Part shown: in pieces, positions 1 through 8,347 of the stretch
Layout: each line of letters starts with the position of its first letter
Position numbering within the stretch: position 1 is the stretch's first letter
Assembly: GCA_041309605.1 (NCBI GenBank)
Contig: JBFYZH010000083.1
Coordinates: forward strand, 1 to 47,682
DNA length: 47,682 nucleotides
Reading direction: 5' to 3'
Origin: JALOPX01 sp041309605
GTDB taxonomy: Bacteria > Krumholzibacteriota > Krumholzibacteriia > Krumholzibacteriales > Krumholzibacteriaceae
Notes under the pieces: generated by a model
Database searches by the model: none
What the model was told of the DNA's origin: nothing
The model's input: the letters and a program-made list of their open reading frames with translations, nothing else
Translations under genes and position numbers: made by a program

Positions 1-1275
1 GTATTCACCCTGGCTGAGAAATTCGCGCTCGAACTTCTCGCCGAATTCCATGTAGATCTTGTCGAGCGGGGTTAGTTCCTCCTCCCCGATGACCGCCGCC
101 AGCGCCCTGACGTCTTTGACGTGGGAATAAGCGGCAAAGAGCTGGCTCGCGACATGCGCGTGGTCCTCGCGCGTCATGCCCGCCCCTATGCCGTCCTTCA
201 TCAATCGCGAGAGGGAAGGCAGCCCGGCGATGGGAGGGTATATATTTCTCTGGTCGAGATCGCGTTCGAGCACGATCTGTCCCTCCGTGATATAGCCGGA
301 GAGATCCGGGACGGGATGCGAAATGTCGTCGTTGGGCATCGTGAGGATCGGCATCTGCGTGATCGATCCCTCGATGCCGGTGACCATGCCGGCGCGTTCG
401 TAAATCATCGAAAGATCGCTGTAAAGGTAGCCGGGATACCCCTTCCTGCTTGGGATTTCCTCCCTGATGGTCGAGATTTCCCTGAGCGATTCGCAGTAGT
501 TGGTCATGTCGGTGAGGATCACGAGCACGTGCATGTTCATGTTGAAGGCGAGATATTCCGCCGCTGTGAGAGCGGTTCTCGGCGTGACGAGCCTTTCCAC
601 CGACGGATCGTCGGCGAGATTGAGGAACAGCACTACCTTCTCGAGCACCCCCGACTCCTCGAAGTTCTCTATGAAATACCGGGAGACGTCGTGCTTGATC
701 CCCATCGCGGCGAATACGACGGCGAACGACGTTTCCTCCCCGATGATCTTCGCCTGGCGGGTTATCTGGGCGACAATCCTGTTGTGAGGCAGGCCGGTTC
801 CGGAAAAAATCGGCAGTTTCTGGCCGCGCACCAGGGTGTTCATCCCGTCGATCGCCGAAATCCCGGTCTGGATGAACTTCTTGGGATATTCCCTCGCCGT
901 CGGATTGATCGGGAGCCCGTTCACGTCCATTACAACTTCGGCCCTGGGAGGAGGACCTCCGTCAATCGGTTCGCCGAGCCCGTTGAAGACCCTGCCGAGA
1001 ATCTCCTCGCCCGCGCCGAAGGTCAGCGGTTCGCCCCTGAATCGCACCTTCGTATCGGGGATCGAAAGTCCCGATGTGCCCTCGAAAACCTGGATGACCG
1101 CCGCCCCTTCGCTGCTTTCGAGGATCATCCCGAGCCTCACATGGCCGGTCGGGTCGATCACTTCGGCGAGTTCGTTATAACCGACGTTGTGAATGCCTCT
1201 CACGGCCACAAGCGGACCGGACACCTGGTTGATGCCGATATACTCTCTTCCTTCGGTCACTTTCTTATCCGTCAT
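1..1275 (-). CDS. atpB: A/V-type ATP synthase subunit B (3' end outside window)
   Basis: This is the non-catalytic nucleotide-binding subunit of the A/V-type rotary ATPase head. The reading frame is open from an ATG at 1275 to the left edge (425 codons) and lacks only its C-terminus. The translation begins MTDKKVTEGREYIG and follows the family closely: an N-terminal beta-barrel, then FSGTGLPHN in place of a canonical P-loop (typical of B subunits), then the VVFAAMGI, ERLVTPRTALTAAEYLAF and LTDMTNYCESLRE segments. It lies 15 bp downstream of subunit A and is the last visible gene of the operon; subunit D, absent here, would be expected just beyond the edge. Recognition is very secure. Confidence 0.96.
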   Translation of the reverse strand, partial: MTDKKVTEGREYIGINQVSGPLVAVRGIHNVGYNELAEVIDPTGHVRLGMILESSEGAAVIQVFEGTSGLSIPDTKVRFRGEPLTFGAGEEILGRVFNGLGEPIDGGPPPRAEVVMDVNGLPINPTAREYPKKFIQTGISAIDGMNTLVRGQKLPIFSGTGLPHNRIVAQITRQAKIIGEETSFAVVFAAMGIKHDVSRYFIENFEESGVLEKVVLFLNLADDPSVERLVTPRTALTAAEYLAFNMNMHVLVILTDMTNYCESLREISTIREEIPSRKGYPGYLYSDLSMIYERAGMVTGIEGSITQMPILTMPNDDISHPVPDLSGYITEGQIVLERDLDQRNIYPPIAGLPSLSRLMKDGIGAGMTREDHAHVASQLFAAYSHVKDVRALAAVIGEEELTPLDKIYMEFGEKFEREFLSQGEY

Positions 1276-1290
1276 TTCCTCACCGTTCTG

Positions 1291-3060
1291 TTAATCGAAC
1301 ATCTCCCCGATGCGCCGCATCGCGTTTTCCAGTTTGTCGCGGATTGCGTCTATCTTTTCCACCTCGTCGTTGGACACCGTGAATTTCATCCTCATGATAT
1401 CCGAGGTCACTTCGAGTTTCTTGATCTGGTGAATGTTGGCGCCCTTCTTTATGTTCTCGAGGCTCAGGTCGTAGAATTCGAGTATGATCTGCAGCATCCT
1501 GACCTGCTTTTCAGGCGTGCAGTACATGTCTATCTTGTCGTAACTGTTCTGCTGCAGGAAGGCGTTCTTGAACATCGTGCACGTCTCGAGGACGATCCTC
1601 TGCGTGTCCGGAAGAACGTCCGGGCCGACCAGCTTGACCACCTGCTGGAGCTTTGTCTCCTGCTGGAGCAGGTCCATGATCCTGTGCCTGAGGTCCATCC
1701 ATTCGCCGCCGGAGTTTTCCTGCCACCAGCCGCTTATCTCCTGCACATATTCGCTGTAACTTTCGATCCACGAAATCGCCGGATAGTGCCTGGCATTGGC
1801 GAGCTGGCGGTCGAGCGCCCACGTGCAGCGAACGAACCTTTTCGTATGCTGCGTCACGGGCTCCGAGAAATCGCCGCCGGGCGGGGAGACCGAGCCCACG
1901 ATGCTGATCGATCCGTCGGCGCCGCCGAGCGTCGTGAACATGCCGGCCCTCTCGTAGAACTCGGCCAGCCTCGTCGGAAGGTAGGCGGGATACCCTTCGT
2001 CGGCGGGCATCTCCTCCATGCGGCCGGAGAGCTCCCTGAGCGCCTCGGCCCATCTCGACGTCGAATCGGCCATGATCGCGACGTGGTAACCCTGGTCGCG
2101 GTAGTACTCGGCGATCGTTATCCCGGTGTAGATCGACGCCTCGCGCGCCGCAACCGGCATGTTCGACGTGTTGGCGATCATGATCGTCCGCTCCATGATC
2201 GGCCTCTTCGTTCTCGGATCGACGAGTTTCGGGAATTCGATCAGCACGTCGGTCATCTCGTTCCCTCGCTCGCCGCAACCGATGTAAACGATGATGTCGG
2301 CGTCGCTCCATTTCGACAGAGCGTGCTGGATCATCGTTTTGCCCGTCCCGAAGCCTCCGGGTACGACAACCGTGCCCCCCTTGGCCACCGGGAAAAGGGT
2401 ATCGATCACCCTCTGTCCCGTTATCAGGGGGATGGTCAGCGGTTTCCTTCCCGCAGTCGGGCGTCCCTTCCGCACCGGCCAGCGCTGGCTGAGCTTCACT
2501 TCAATTACGGCGCCCGATCCGCCGTCCACCCTGGCCACAATATCCTCGACCGTATATTCCCCTTCCCCCGCAGTCCAGGAGACCGTTCCCGACACCCCGG
2601 GAGGAACGAGGATCCGGTGTTCTATCAATTCCGTTTCCTTCACCTTTCCGACGACCTCGCCGCCGGTGACCCCGGTTCCGGCCTTCAGGACCGGCAGATA
2701 ATGCCATTTCTTCGTCTTGTCGAGGGAAGGAACGTGAATTCCCTTCTGAATGTACTGGTCGGATGTGTCGCGAATGACCTCGAGCGGTCTCTGGATGCCG
2801 TCATAGATCGTGCCGATCAGTCCGGGGCCGAGTTCGACCGAGAGCGGCACGCCTGCGCTGTAAATATTCGCGCCGGGGGCAAGGCCGGTCGTGTCCTCGT
2901 AGACCTGTATCACCGCCCGGTCGCCGTTCAGCTTTACAATCTCACCAACCAGATGGAAATCGCCCACCTCGACGAGGTCCAGCATCTTCGCCTGGTCTAT
3001 TTCCCTCGCATGAACGACCGGGCCGACGATCTTGTCGACTTTACCGATAATCTCAAGCAC
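1291..3060 (-). CDS. atpA: A/V-type ATP synthase catalytic subunit A
   Basis: This is the catalytic, ATP-binding subunit of the ATPase head (about 589 aa). The P-loop GGFGTGKT lies near residue 235. It is preceded by the subunit-A-specific insertion (VPPGVSGTV, TVEDIVARV) and followed by MADSTSRWAEALRE and the PPGGDFSEPVT segment, all diagnostic of A rather than B. I prefer a GTG start at 3060 because it gives the family-typical N-terminus (VLEIIGKVDKIVGPVV), overlaps the stop of subunit E by 8 nt and has AGAGGG upstream. An alternative ATG at 3096 would add 12 residues and deepen the overlap. The overlap implies translational coupling with subunit E. Confidence 0.96.
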   Translation of the reverse strand: MLEIIGKVDKIVGPVVHAREIDQAKMLDLVEVGDFHLVGEIVKLNGDRAVIQVYEDTTGLAPGANIYSAGVPLSVELGPGLIGTIYDGIQRPLEVIRDTSDQYIQKGIHVPSLDKTKKWHYLPVLKAGTGVTGGEVVGKVKETELIEHRILVPPGVSGTVSWTAGEGEYTVEDIVARVDGGSGAVIEVKLSQRWPVRKGRPTAGRKPLTIPLITGQRVIDTLFPVAKGGTVVVPGGFGTGKTMIQHALSKWSDADIIVYIGCGERGNEMTDVLIEFPKLVDPRTKRPIMERTIMIANTSNMPVAAREASIYTGITIAEYYRDQGYHVAIMADSTSRWAEALRELSGRMEEMPADEGYPAYLPTRLAEFYERAGMFTTLGGADGSISIVGSVSPPGGDFSEPVTQHTKRFVRCTWALDRQLANARHYPAISWIESYSEYVQEISGWWQENSGGEWMDLRHRIMDLLQQETKLQQVVKLVGPDVLPDTQRIVLETCTMFKNAFLQQNSYDKIDMYCTPEKQVRMLQIILEFYDLSLENIKKGANIHQIKKLEVTSDIMRMKFTVSNDEVEKIDAIRDKLENAMRRIGEMFD

Positions 3061-3721
3061 TACCCGAGCCCTCTCTTCCTTCCGGTTCGAATACAACCCT
3101 GAAAATGATATTTCTCGCTTCGTCGCGCATTCTGTACAGGCGCGCCTCGAATGTATTGTCGAAAATGACCTTTCCGTCGGGCACTCCGACCCTCGCTCCG
3201 CCGAACGAATCTTTCTCCAGTTCCACGGCCTCGAGGACGGCGACCTGCCTTGACTCGGCGGCCATCCTCCTTTTCACCTCGGGGAAAACCTTTTCCCTGA
3301 GCGTTCCGATGTCGCGGCGGTCGACATGCACGAAAAAGGAGTCCCCCCGGAGCTTTCGGACGGCCTCGACGACAAGATCCGTCAGAATCGACGGATAATC
3401 GGCGTCCTTTCTGGCTTCTCCCAGGACGGCGCCGACCCTCGCGTTTATCCTGGAAACTATCTCCTCGCGCGACTTCAACCTTGCCCGCTTGACCTCTATC
3501 TTGACGCTCGACAGAAGACGCCGTCTTGCAAGGTCGCCTTTATCCTGCGCCTCCTTTATTATCCTGGCGGCGATCTCGTCCCTGTTATTTTCGGCCCTGC
3601 CAGTGATTTCGGAAGCCGTCTGACCGGCCTTCTCCAGGATCGAGCGCCTTTCCTTCTCGCCGTCCTCCTGGATCTGGCCGACTATCTTGTCGACTGATTC
3701 GTTGTTGACCAATACTTCCAC
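3053..3721 (-). CDS. atpE: A/V-type ATP synthase subunit E
   Basis: This is the peripheral-stalk subunit that, paired with H, links the catalytic head to subunit I. The protein has about 220 residues. Residues 10-110 are highly charged and coiled-coil-like (many E, K, R and A), and the C-terminal half is globular (VDRRDIGTLREKVFP, GGARVGVPDGKVIFDNTFEARL), matching the vATP-synt_E family. The longest start is a GTG at 3721, but the ribosome-binding sequence AAGGGAGG touches it directly. A TTG three codons downstream (3712) has better spacing and may be the real start. The gene lies between F and A and overlaps A. Confidence 0.9.
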   Translation of the reverse strand: MEVLVNNESVDKIVGQIQEDGEKERRSILEKAGQTASEITGRAENNRDEIAARIIKEAQDKGDLARRRLLSSVKIEVKRARLKSREEIVSRINARVGAVLGEARKDADYPSILTDLVVEAVRKLRGDSFFVHVDRRDIGTLREKVFPEVKRRMAAESRQVAVLEAVELEKDSFGGARVGVPDGKVIFDNTFEARLYRMRDEARNIIFRVVFEPEGREGSGSA

Positions 3722-3770
3722 TCCCTTTTACGACTCCCGCCCGTAACCGCCGCCTTCCGCGCTTCGAACC

Positions 3771-3792
3771 CGCCGTCCCGGGAGGGGCGGCG
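3771..3792 (-). other. Intercistronic hairpin between subunits F and E
   Basis: A 9-bp stem (CGCCGTCCC with GGGGCGGCG, one G-T pair) closes a 4-nt loop in the 90-nt gap between atpF and atpE. No T-run follows on the minus strand, so it is not a typical terminator. It may be an mRNA-processing or stabilising structure, or it may damp expression of the downstream genes. Confidence 0.55.
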
Positions 3793-3811
3793 TCACCCCC
3801 TCACCGTTCCG

Positions 3812-4117
3812 CTAAACCTTCACTCCCACGGCCGAGTTGACGAGCTGCCTGATCGAGACCCTGTCCGCGAGCACGCCTTGCCGGTCGGGAATCTCGATTA
3901 TCAGCGGAAAGGAGTACCCGAAGACGAAAGCCTCCATCTCCGCCCGGATAGATGAGGCCACCCTCTCCGTGATCAGAATAATACCCGTTTCTTCCGATTC
4001 GAAGGCTTTCGTAAGGGCTTCGCGCGCCTCGTCGGCGGTCTCGACAACCTCGCCGTCAAGCCCGACAAGCCTGAAACCGGTCACCGTGTTCTCATCGGCG
4101 ATCACGTAAAACTTCAT
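3812..4117 (-). CDS. atpF: A/V-type ATP synthase subunit F
   Basis: This is the central-stalk regulatory subunit, 101 aa, with the CheY-like alpha/beta fold typical of the family. The N-terminus MKFYVIADENTVTGFRLVG matches the conserved start of subunit F, and the EEAREAL-like and TGIILITERVA segments match the core strand/helix pattern. The C-terminus (PLIIEIPDRQG) is also typical. The start ATG at 4117 has AAAGGA upstream. It is separated from K by 58 nt containing two small hairpins and from E by 90 nt containing another, whereas other gene junctions in the operon are tight. Confidence 0.92.
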   Translation of the reverse strand: MKFYVIADENTVTGFRLVGLDGEVVETADEAREALTKAFESEETGIILITERVASSIRAEMEAFVFGYSFPLIIEIPDRQGVLADRVSIRQLVNSAVGVKV

Positions 4118-4142
4118 CCGCCGGTCCTTTCACCCGTCGCGT

Positions 4143-4175
4143 CCCCGGTCCGGGGCCGGGGTTCCCACACGGAAC
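4143..4175 (-). other. Two small hairpins after the subunit K gene
   Basis: Directly after the K stop codon (4176-4178), on the minus strand, comes a 5-bp stem GTTCC/GGAAC with a 5-nt loop (4161-4175), then a GC-rich stem CCCCGG/CCGGGG (4143-4161) that shares one base with it. Neither is followed by a T-run. Their position at the 3' end of the gene for the multicopy ring subunit suggests mRNA stabilisation or partial attenuation, but this is inference. Confidence 0.45.
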
Positions 4176-4574
4176 CTATATCTTCGTCAAAATCATGATC
4201 GAGATGATCAGGCCGTAAATCGCGATCCCTTCGGCAAGGCCGACAAAAATGAGGGCTCTTGCCGCGAGTTCCGGTTTTTCGCCGATCGCTCCGAGGGCCG
4301 CAGACCCTACGTACGCCACCGCTATCCCTGCTCCAACGCTCCCGATCGCGGTGGAGAAAGCCGCCGCGGCGAATCCCCACATCATTATTTTCGCCTGGTT
4401 CGGATCCGGCCCGCCCGCCGCCGCCAGGGCCGGATCATGCGCCTGGCTGTTGACGCGCACAGCCGTGCTTGCCAGCGTCAAAAGCAAAACGATGACGACC
4501 AATGAAAAAACCGCCGCGGCCGACCGGGTGATCCACCTTTTCATCCTGATCCTGCGTTCCTCCTGCTGTGACAT
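4176..4574 (-). CDS. atpK: A/V-type ATP synthase subunit K (membrane ring)
   Basis: This is the rotor-ring proteolipid that carries ions across the membrane. The protein has 132 aa: a basic N-terminus with an extra hydrophobic segment (about residues 13-35), a linker rich in A, D and P, and one hairpin of two membrane helices (residues 60-132). The ion-carrying glutamate is visible in FVGLAEGIAIYG, and the first helix has the Gly-rich GSVGAGIAVAYVGSA pattern. The serine or threonine that follows the glutamate in Na+-binding rings is a glycine here, which favours proton coupling (inference). It starts 1 nt after the stop of subunit I, with AGGAG upstream. Confidence 0.93.
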   Translation of the reverse strand: MSQQEERRIRMKRWITRSAAAVFSLVVIVLLLTLASTAVRVNSQAHDPALAAAGGPDPNQAKIMMWGFAAAAFSTAIGSVGAGIAVAYVGSAALGAIGEKPELAARALIFVGLAEGIAIYGLIISIMILTKI

Positions 4575-6593
4575 TTACATGGTCTCCTTTCCTTCCTTGC
4601 GGTCCGGCCCAGCGCCGAGACCGATCGGTTTGTAAGCCACCCCGCCACCCATGAAGAACTTGCCGAAGAATTCGTAGTACTCCAGACGGATGGCCTGTAT
4701 CGTCACCACCATGCCCTCGAGCGCGATGATGACCGCGTTTCCGACGATCAGTATTAAAGCCGAGTAGAGGTATCCGGCGCTTTTATCCTTCACCATGTCA
4801 ACAAGGCTGAAGACAGCGATGAAGAGACCCACGTGGGCCAGCGCGAATGCCGCCACACGGATAAAGGAGACCGTGTTTCCGAGGTATCCCGTGATGATCT
4901 CCATCACCTCGATCATGGTCTCCATCAGGTAGGTCATGAGCCCTCTTTCGAATCTCACCCTGCGCCCGGCGAATAATGCGGCGAGAGGCTCGCGCAGGAA
5001 GAGAAGAAGCACCGGAAATCCGATACCCAGGGCGATCAGCACTACCGGAACCGGTTTGTTGGACAGAAATATCGATACCGCGCCTATTCCGCACCAGTAA
5101 ATTATTGCGCTCACCAGGCCGGATTGATCGAAAAAGGTCGCCTTGAAGTTTCTCGTCCTCAGGGCGTTTATCACGTTGAGCAGTATCCCGAGCGATATGA
5201 AAACGACGCCGAAATAGATGGCCACCTTGAAAAAGTAGAGTACGTTGTGCATCGGTTTCATCCATAGACCCTCGATCAGGTTCTCGAGCCCGAAGACACT
5301 CCCGTAGAGAAACCCGAACAGGATGGAGGAAAGGCCGCACCAGAAGGCCAGTTTGCCGACGGTTACCGTGCCGCCGTCTCGCTTTTCGCCCCCTTTTCTG
5401 AACCCGAGAAGCCAGCCGATGGAAGCGAGTATCATGCCGTGCCCGACGTCGCCGAACATCATGCCGAACATCAGAAGGAAGCTTATCGCGACGAAGAATG
5501 TCGGATCGATGACCGAATACTCGGGAAGGCCGTAATTGGAAACCAGCATCGCGAACGGCCTGAAGAACGAGGGATGCTTCAGCATTACCGGGACCTTCAA
5601 TTTCCCGTCCCTGACATCGGTTATCTTCTCCGGGCTTACGATCTCTATGAAAGCCCTCCCGCGCGCGGCGCGCATGATCTCGTTTTCGACCAGCCGCTTC
5701 CTGTCGCTTGGAACCCATCCCGAAAAGATGTACGTCTTTTTCGTCTTCCTGAGATAACTCTTCACCCTGATCAGAAGCTCGGCCACCCTGAGCGACCTGT
5801 GGTAATCGGTGACCGCCGCCGAGTTGTCCTTCCTTATCTCCCTGATGTCCGCCTTGATGGAATCAACCTTTTCCCTTATTCCCCGTATCTTCTCCTCGAG
5901 CCCGCCGATAACAATGGAAGAGCCGCCGTCCTTTTCCTCTCCGGCGGGCATATCGATTTCATCGAAGGCCGCCTCCCGCAATATCCGCTTTATCTTCAGC
6001 CGGTCGGTCTTGAGCCCGATCAGGAGGATGATCTGCATCCCCCCTCTTTCGACGAGGGGCAGCACCACGGCGGCAAGCTGTGCCGTTTTTTCGTTTATGT
6101 ACTGAAGGTTCTCGAAACGGACCTGGCCGTAATGCACCTCCAGGAATGTATAGGGAGTCCTGAACCCCTCAAGGCCTACCTGCGCGAGCGGCGACACCTC
6201 GTTGAAGATTCCCTGCATCCTTTCGAGATGGACCTCGAGTTCCTTTCTGCGGCGGACAAGGTCCTGGACCTGCGACTCTAGAGCCGTCACATTCCTTTCC
6301 ATCCCGTCGAGGTCGCCGACCGACATCTCGAGCAGCCTGCCGTCGCGTTCCTCGAGAGGCAGTTCTCGTATCTCCAGATCCTTCATCAGGTTCGCGACTC
6401 TCTGATCGAGGCGGAATATCTTTTCGCTGAGTTTCCCCACGTCGAACTCGCCGAGTTGTTCCACCCACGGCTGGCTGTCGTCGAGGCGAACGAGGTGCAG
6501 GATGCCAAGGCGTACGATCTCCCTGGTGACCTTCTCGATTTCGCTCTCGAAGACCATCACGTTGATCTGGTGCATACGCTCGGGCGTAAACAT
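4575..6593 (-). CDS. atpI: A/V-type ATP synthase subunit I (stator a-subunit)
   Basis: This is the membrane stator subunit that forms the ion half-channels against the K ring. The protein has 672 aa. Residues 1-340 are soluble with long coiled-coil stretches (MERNVTALESQVQDLVRRRKE region), and the second half has about seven or eight membrane helices. The essential arginine is in SFIRVAAFALAH near residue 580, and MFGMMFGDVGHGMI and the closing KFFMGGGVAYKPI motif are typical of the family. The ATG at 6593 has GAGGG 7 nt upstream; a later ATG (MHQINV) is possible. It lies 10 nt after subunit C and directly before K. Confidence 0.95.
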   Translation of the reverse strand: MFTPERMHQINVMVFESEIEKVTREIVRLGILHLVRLDDSQPWVEQLGEFDVGKLSEKIFRLDQRVANLMKDLEIRELPLEERDGRLLEMSVGDLDGMERNVTALESQVQDLVRRRKELEVHLERMQGIFNEVSPLAQVGLEGFRTPYTFLEVHYGQVRFENLQYINEKTAQLAAVVLPLVERGGMQIILLIGLKTDRLKIKRILREAAFDEIDMPAGEEKDGGSSIVIGGLEEKIRGIREKVDSIKADIREIRKDNSAAVTDYHRSLRVAELLIRVKSYLRKTKKTYIFSGWVPSDRKRLVENEIMRAARGRAFIEIVSPEKITDVRDGKLKVPVMLKHPSFFRPFAMLVSNYGLPEYSVIDPTFFVAISFLLMFGMMFGDVGHGMILASIGWLLGFRKGGEKRDGGTVTVGKLAFWCGLSSILFGFLYGSVFGLENLIEGLWMKPMHNVLYFFKVAIYFGVVFISLGILLNVINALRTRNFKATFFDQSGLVSAIIYWCGIGAVSIFLSNKPVPVVLIALGIGFPVLLLFLREPLAALFAGRRVRFERGLMTYLMETMIEVMEIITGYLGNTVSFIRVAAFALAHVGLFIAVFSLVDMVKDKSAGYLYSALILIVGNAVIIALEGMVVTIQAIRLEYYEFFGKFFMGGGVAYKPIGLGAGPDRKEGKETM

Positions 6594-6603
6594 AAACGAA
6601 CCC

Positions 6604-7668
6604 TCAGAACGATATTCTCAGGTGGCTCTCGATCTCACCCCGGTCCATCTTGTAAATCTTTCCGTTCATAATGGTAATAAGGTTCCTAATCTCGGTACGT
6701 TTCAATATCAGGTAGGATAAAATCGTTCCTATCGTAAAGGGAAATCCCGCGAGGGTCTTCCTGGCTTCCGTAATAAGGTGGTTCCACAATATTATCTCAA
6801 GCAGATAGAGCTTGCTGATCTTCTGCTCGCTGCCCACCAGCATATCCGAAGCGTTTTTGAAGGATTTCCCCAGGGCCATCGAAAGCGCTTCCCTTATAGA
6901 GTCGGCCATGAACGCCTTGCGCAGCTTGTCCTGCTTCATCCGGTATCCGCCCGGTATGTTATAATCCATCAGATCGCCGGCCGGCACGTCGTAATAGAAC
7001 TTCAGGCGAACGAGCCATCCGATATTCAACTGGTCTATCTCAAGACCCACCAGCCTTCTCGCCATATCCCTGTCCCTTTTTGAAAGCCTGTCGATCTTGG
7101 ACCTGAGCCTGTCGTAATAATCTATCTCGAGATTGATCTCTATGGGGAACAGCGTTTTTTTCTCCCTGTATTCGTCATAAACCGCCTCGACGGCCTTTAG
7201 AAAGGGCGAACCGCGCAGGTAGGATACGGCATCGTCCATGGTGGCCGCCTCCGCTATCGCCTGGTATGCGAGGGAATGCGGAAGATCCTTTCGGATTATG
7301 TATTTCATCTCTTCGGTGCCGCGTTTCCCCTCGCGAATCCTCAGCGCCACCTTGAGGTTTTCTATCTCGTATTTTTCCAGGAAATGCGAAACGAGGTCTT
7401 TTTCCGCGCCGCGAAGATCCTTGAGGAGCTCCGAATGCCAGCCCGCCTCCTGCTCCATCAGCAGTTTTTCCCCCACACGCGGATCGAAGGAAACCTCCGG
7501 CCTCGATAGAATCTGCTGGTACACGGTCCCGTCAAGCGCGGCGTAGAACTCGGCGAGATCGCGCGCTTCGGCCAGTTTTTCGATCTGCGCTGGGCTGAGG
7601 AGTGCGCTGAGACGCGATCTGACCTTGGCGTTGACCAGCGAATACTTGCTTATTGCCGTAAAAATCAT
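6604..7668 (-). CDS. atpC: A/V-type ATP synthase subunit C
   Basis: This subunit couples the central stalk to the K ring (homologous to eukaryotic subunit d). The protein has about 354 aa, all alpha-helical, and contains the family's closing signature KRTEIRNLITIMNGKIYKM and the earlier LVNAKVRSRLSALL start. The longest frame begins at a GTG at 7722 without a ribosome-binding site; I chose the ATG at 7668 because the protein then starts at the conserved YSLVNAKVR region. In many A-type operons C sits between E and F; here it lies between H and I, an unusual gene order. Confidence 0.9.
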   Translation of the reverse strand: MIFTAISKYSLVNAKVRSRLSALLSPAQIEKLAEARDLAEFYAALDGTVYQQILSRPEVSFDPRVGEKLLMEQEAGWHSELLKDLRGAEKDLVSHFLEKYEIENLKVALRIREGKRGTEEMKYIIRKDLPHSLAYQAIAEAATMDDAVSYLRGSPFLKAVEAVYDEYREKKTLFPIEINLEIDYYDRLRSKIDRLSKRDRDMARRLVGLEIDQLNIGWLVRLKFYYDVPAGDLMDYNIPGGYRMKQDKLRKAFMADSIREALSMALGKSFKNASDMLVGSEQKISKLYLLEIILWNHLITEARKTLAGFPFTIGTILSYLILKRTEIRNLITIMNGKIYKMDRGEIESHLRISF

Positions 7669-7751
7669 TTCAGAAACCTGGCCGGCGGCCTGTCGCGGGC
7701 GATCGTGAAACAGGCGTTCCACGGTGAAACGTCAAGCCGGCAACCGCCGTT

Positions 7752-8072
7752 TCATATCCTGTTTTTGCCGGTGACGAGGTCCTTTATCATCGCCACGGCA
7801 CGGTCGATTTCCGCGCCGCGTTTTTTCATCGCTTCATCGGGGCTTACGCCGACCTCTGAAAGCCGGATCTTTCTTTCGTTTTCGGCTTCGCGCCTCATCC
7901 GATCAATGATTTCCTGGCCCTCAATAACCGCCTTCTGGCGGCCCTGTTCGACGATCTCCCGGCTTTTGGACTCCGCCTCGCGCACTATCTTCTGGGACTC
8001 GGCGTGCGCGTCGTCGATCCTGGCGCGGATTTCCTTCTCGGACTCCATGATCTTCTTTACGATCTCTTTCAA
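7752..8072 (-). CDS. atpH: A/V-type ATP synthase subunit H (peripheral stalk)
   Basis: This small coiled-coil subunit pairs with subunit E in the peripheral stalk. After the start LKEIVKKIMESEKEIRA almost the whole chain is a charged helix (KIVREAESKSREIVEQG, EIIDRMRREAENE). I chose a TTG at 8072 as start because GAGGAG lies 5 nt upstream; in-frame TTG (8129) and GTG (8078) starts have no well-placed ribosome-binding site. The length, about 106 aa, fits the family. It is the first gene of the operon, about 100 nt downstream of the predicted transcription start. Confidence 0.83.
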   Translation of the reverse strand: MKEIVKKIMESEKEIRARIDDAHAESQKIVREAESKSREIVEQGRQKAVIEGQEIIDRMRREAENERKIRLSEVGVSPDEAMKKRGAEIDRAVAMIKDLVTGKNRI

Positions 8073-8133
8073 AGCCACTCCTCGAGGTAGGACCTTCCGG
8101 CCGGAAAAGGCTGTATCCTCCGGAAACAAACCA

Positions 8134-8158
8134 CGCCTCCCGCAATCGCGGGAGGGCG
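8134..8158 (-). other. Stem-loop in the 5' leader of the ATPase operon
   Basis: A strong stem (CCTCCCGC with GCGGGAGG, extendable with one bulge) closes a 4-nt AATC/GATT loop. On the minus strand it begins only about 10 nt after the predicted transcription start and is followed by TGGTTTGTTT. It could protect the 5' end of the mRNA or act as an attenuator. On the plus strand it is followed by TTTT, but no plus-strand gene ends here. Confidence 0.6.
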
Positions 8159-8175
8159 TTTTGAAATATCACGGG

Positions 8176-8204
8176 AGTATACCCGAGGTGCCGGGGAGTG
8201 TCAA
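8176..8204 (-). promoter_or_regulatory. Sigma70 promoter of the ATPase operon
   Basis: The minus strand reads TTGACA, a 17-nt spacer, then TATACT: a perfect -35 and a 5/6 -10 box at optimal spacing. It lies about 100 nt upstream of the subunit H start and downstream of the ABC permease gene, so it should drive the whole H-C-I-K-F-E-A-B operon. Confidence 0.85.
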
Positions 8205-8347
8205 CCCGAGATACCCGTAAAAAGAAATATCCACAACCTGTCTCCCCGCCGTCCATGCCGTCCGGCACAAAGCCGGAGGCCGAATTCGCGGCTCCCACTC
8301 CCGCCGGCCTGGACGCCTGCGGAACCTGTAAGCAGCCGGCGACGAGG

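Noticed and set aside
121..3102. A 993-codon open frame on the plus strand
   Set aside because: It lies antisense to ATPase subunits B and A, has no family-like content and is explained by high-GC codon bias that leaves the opposite frame open.
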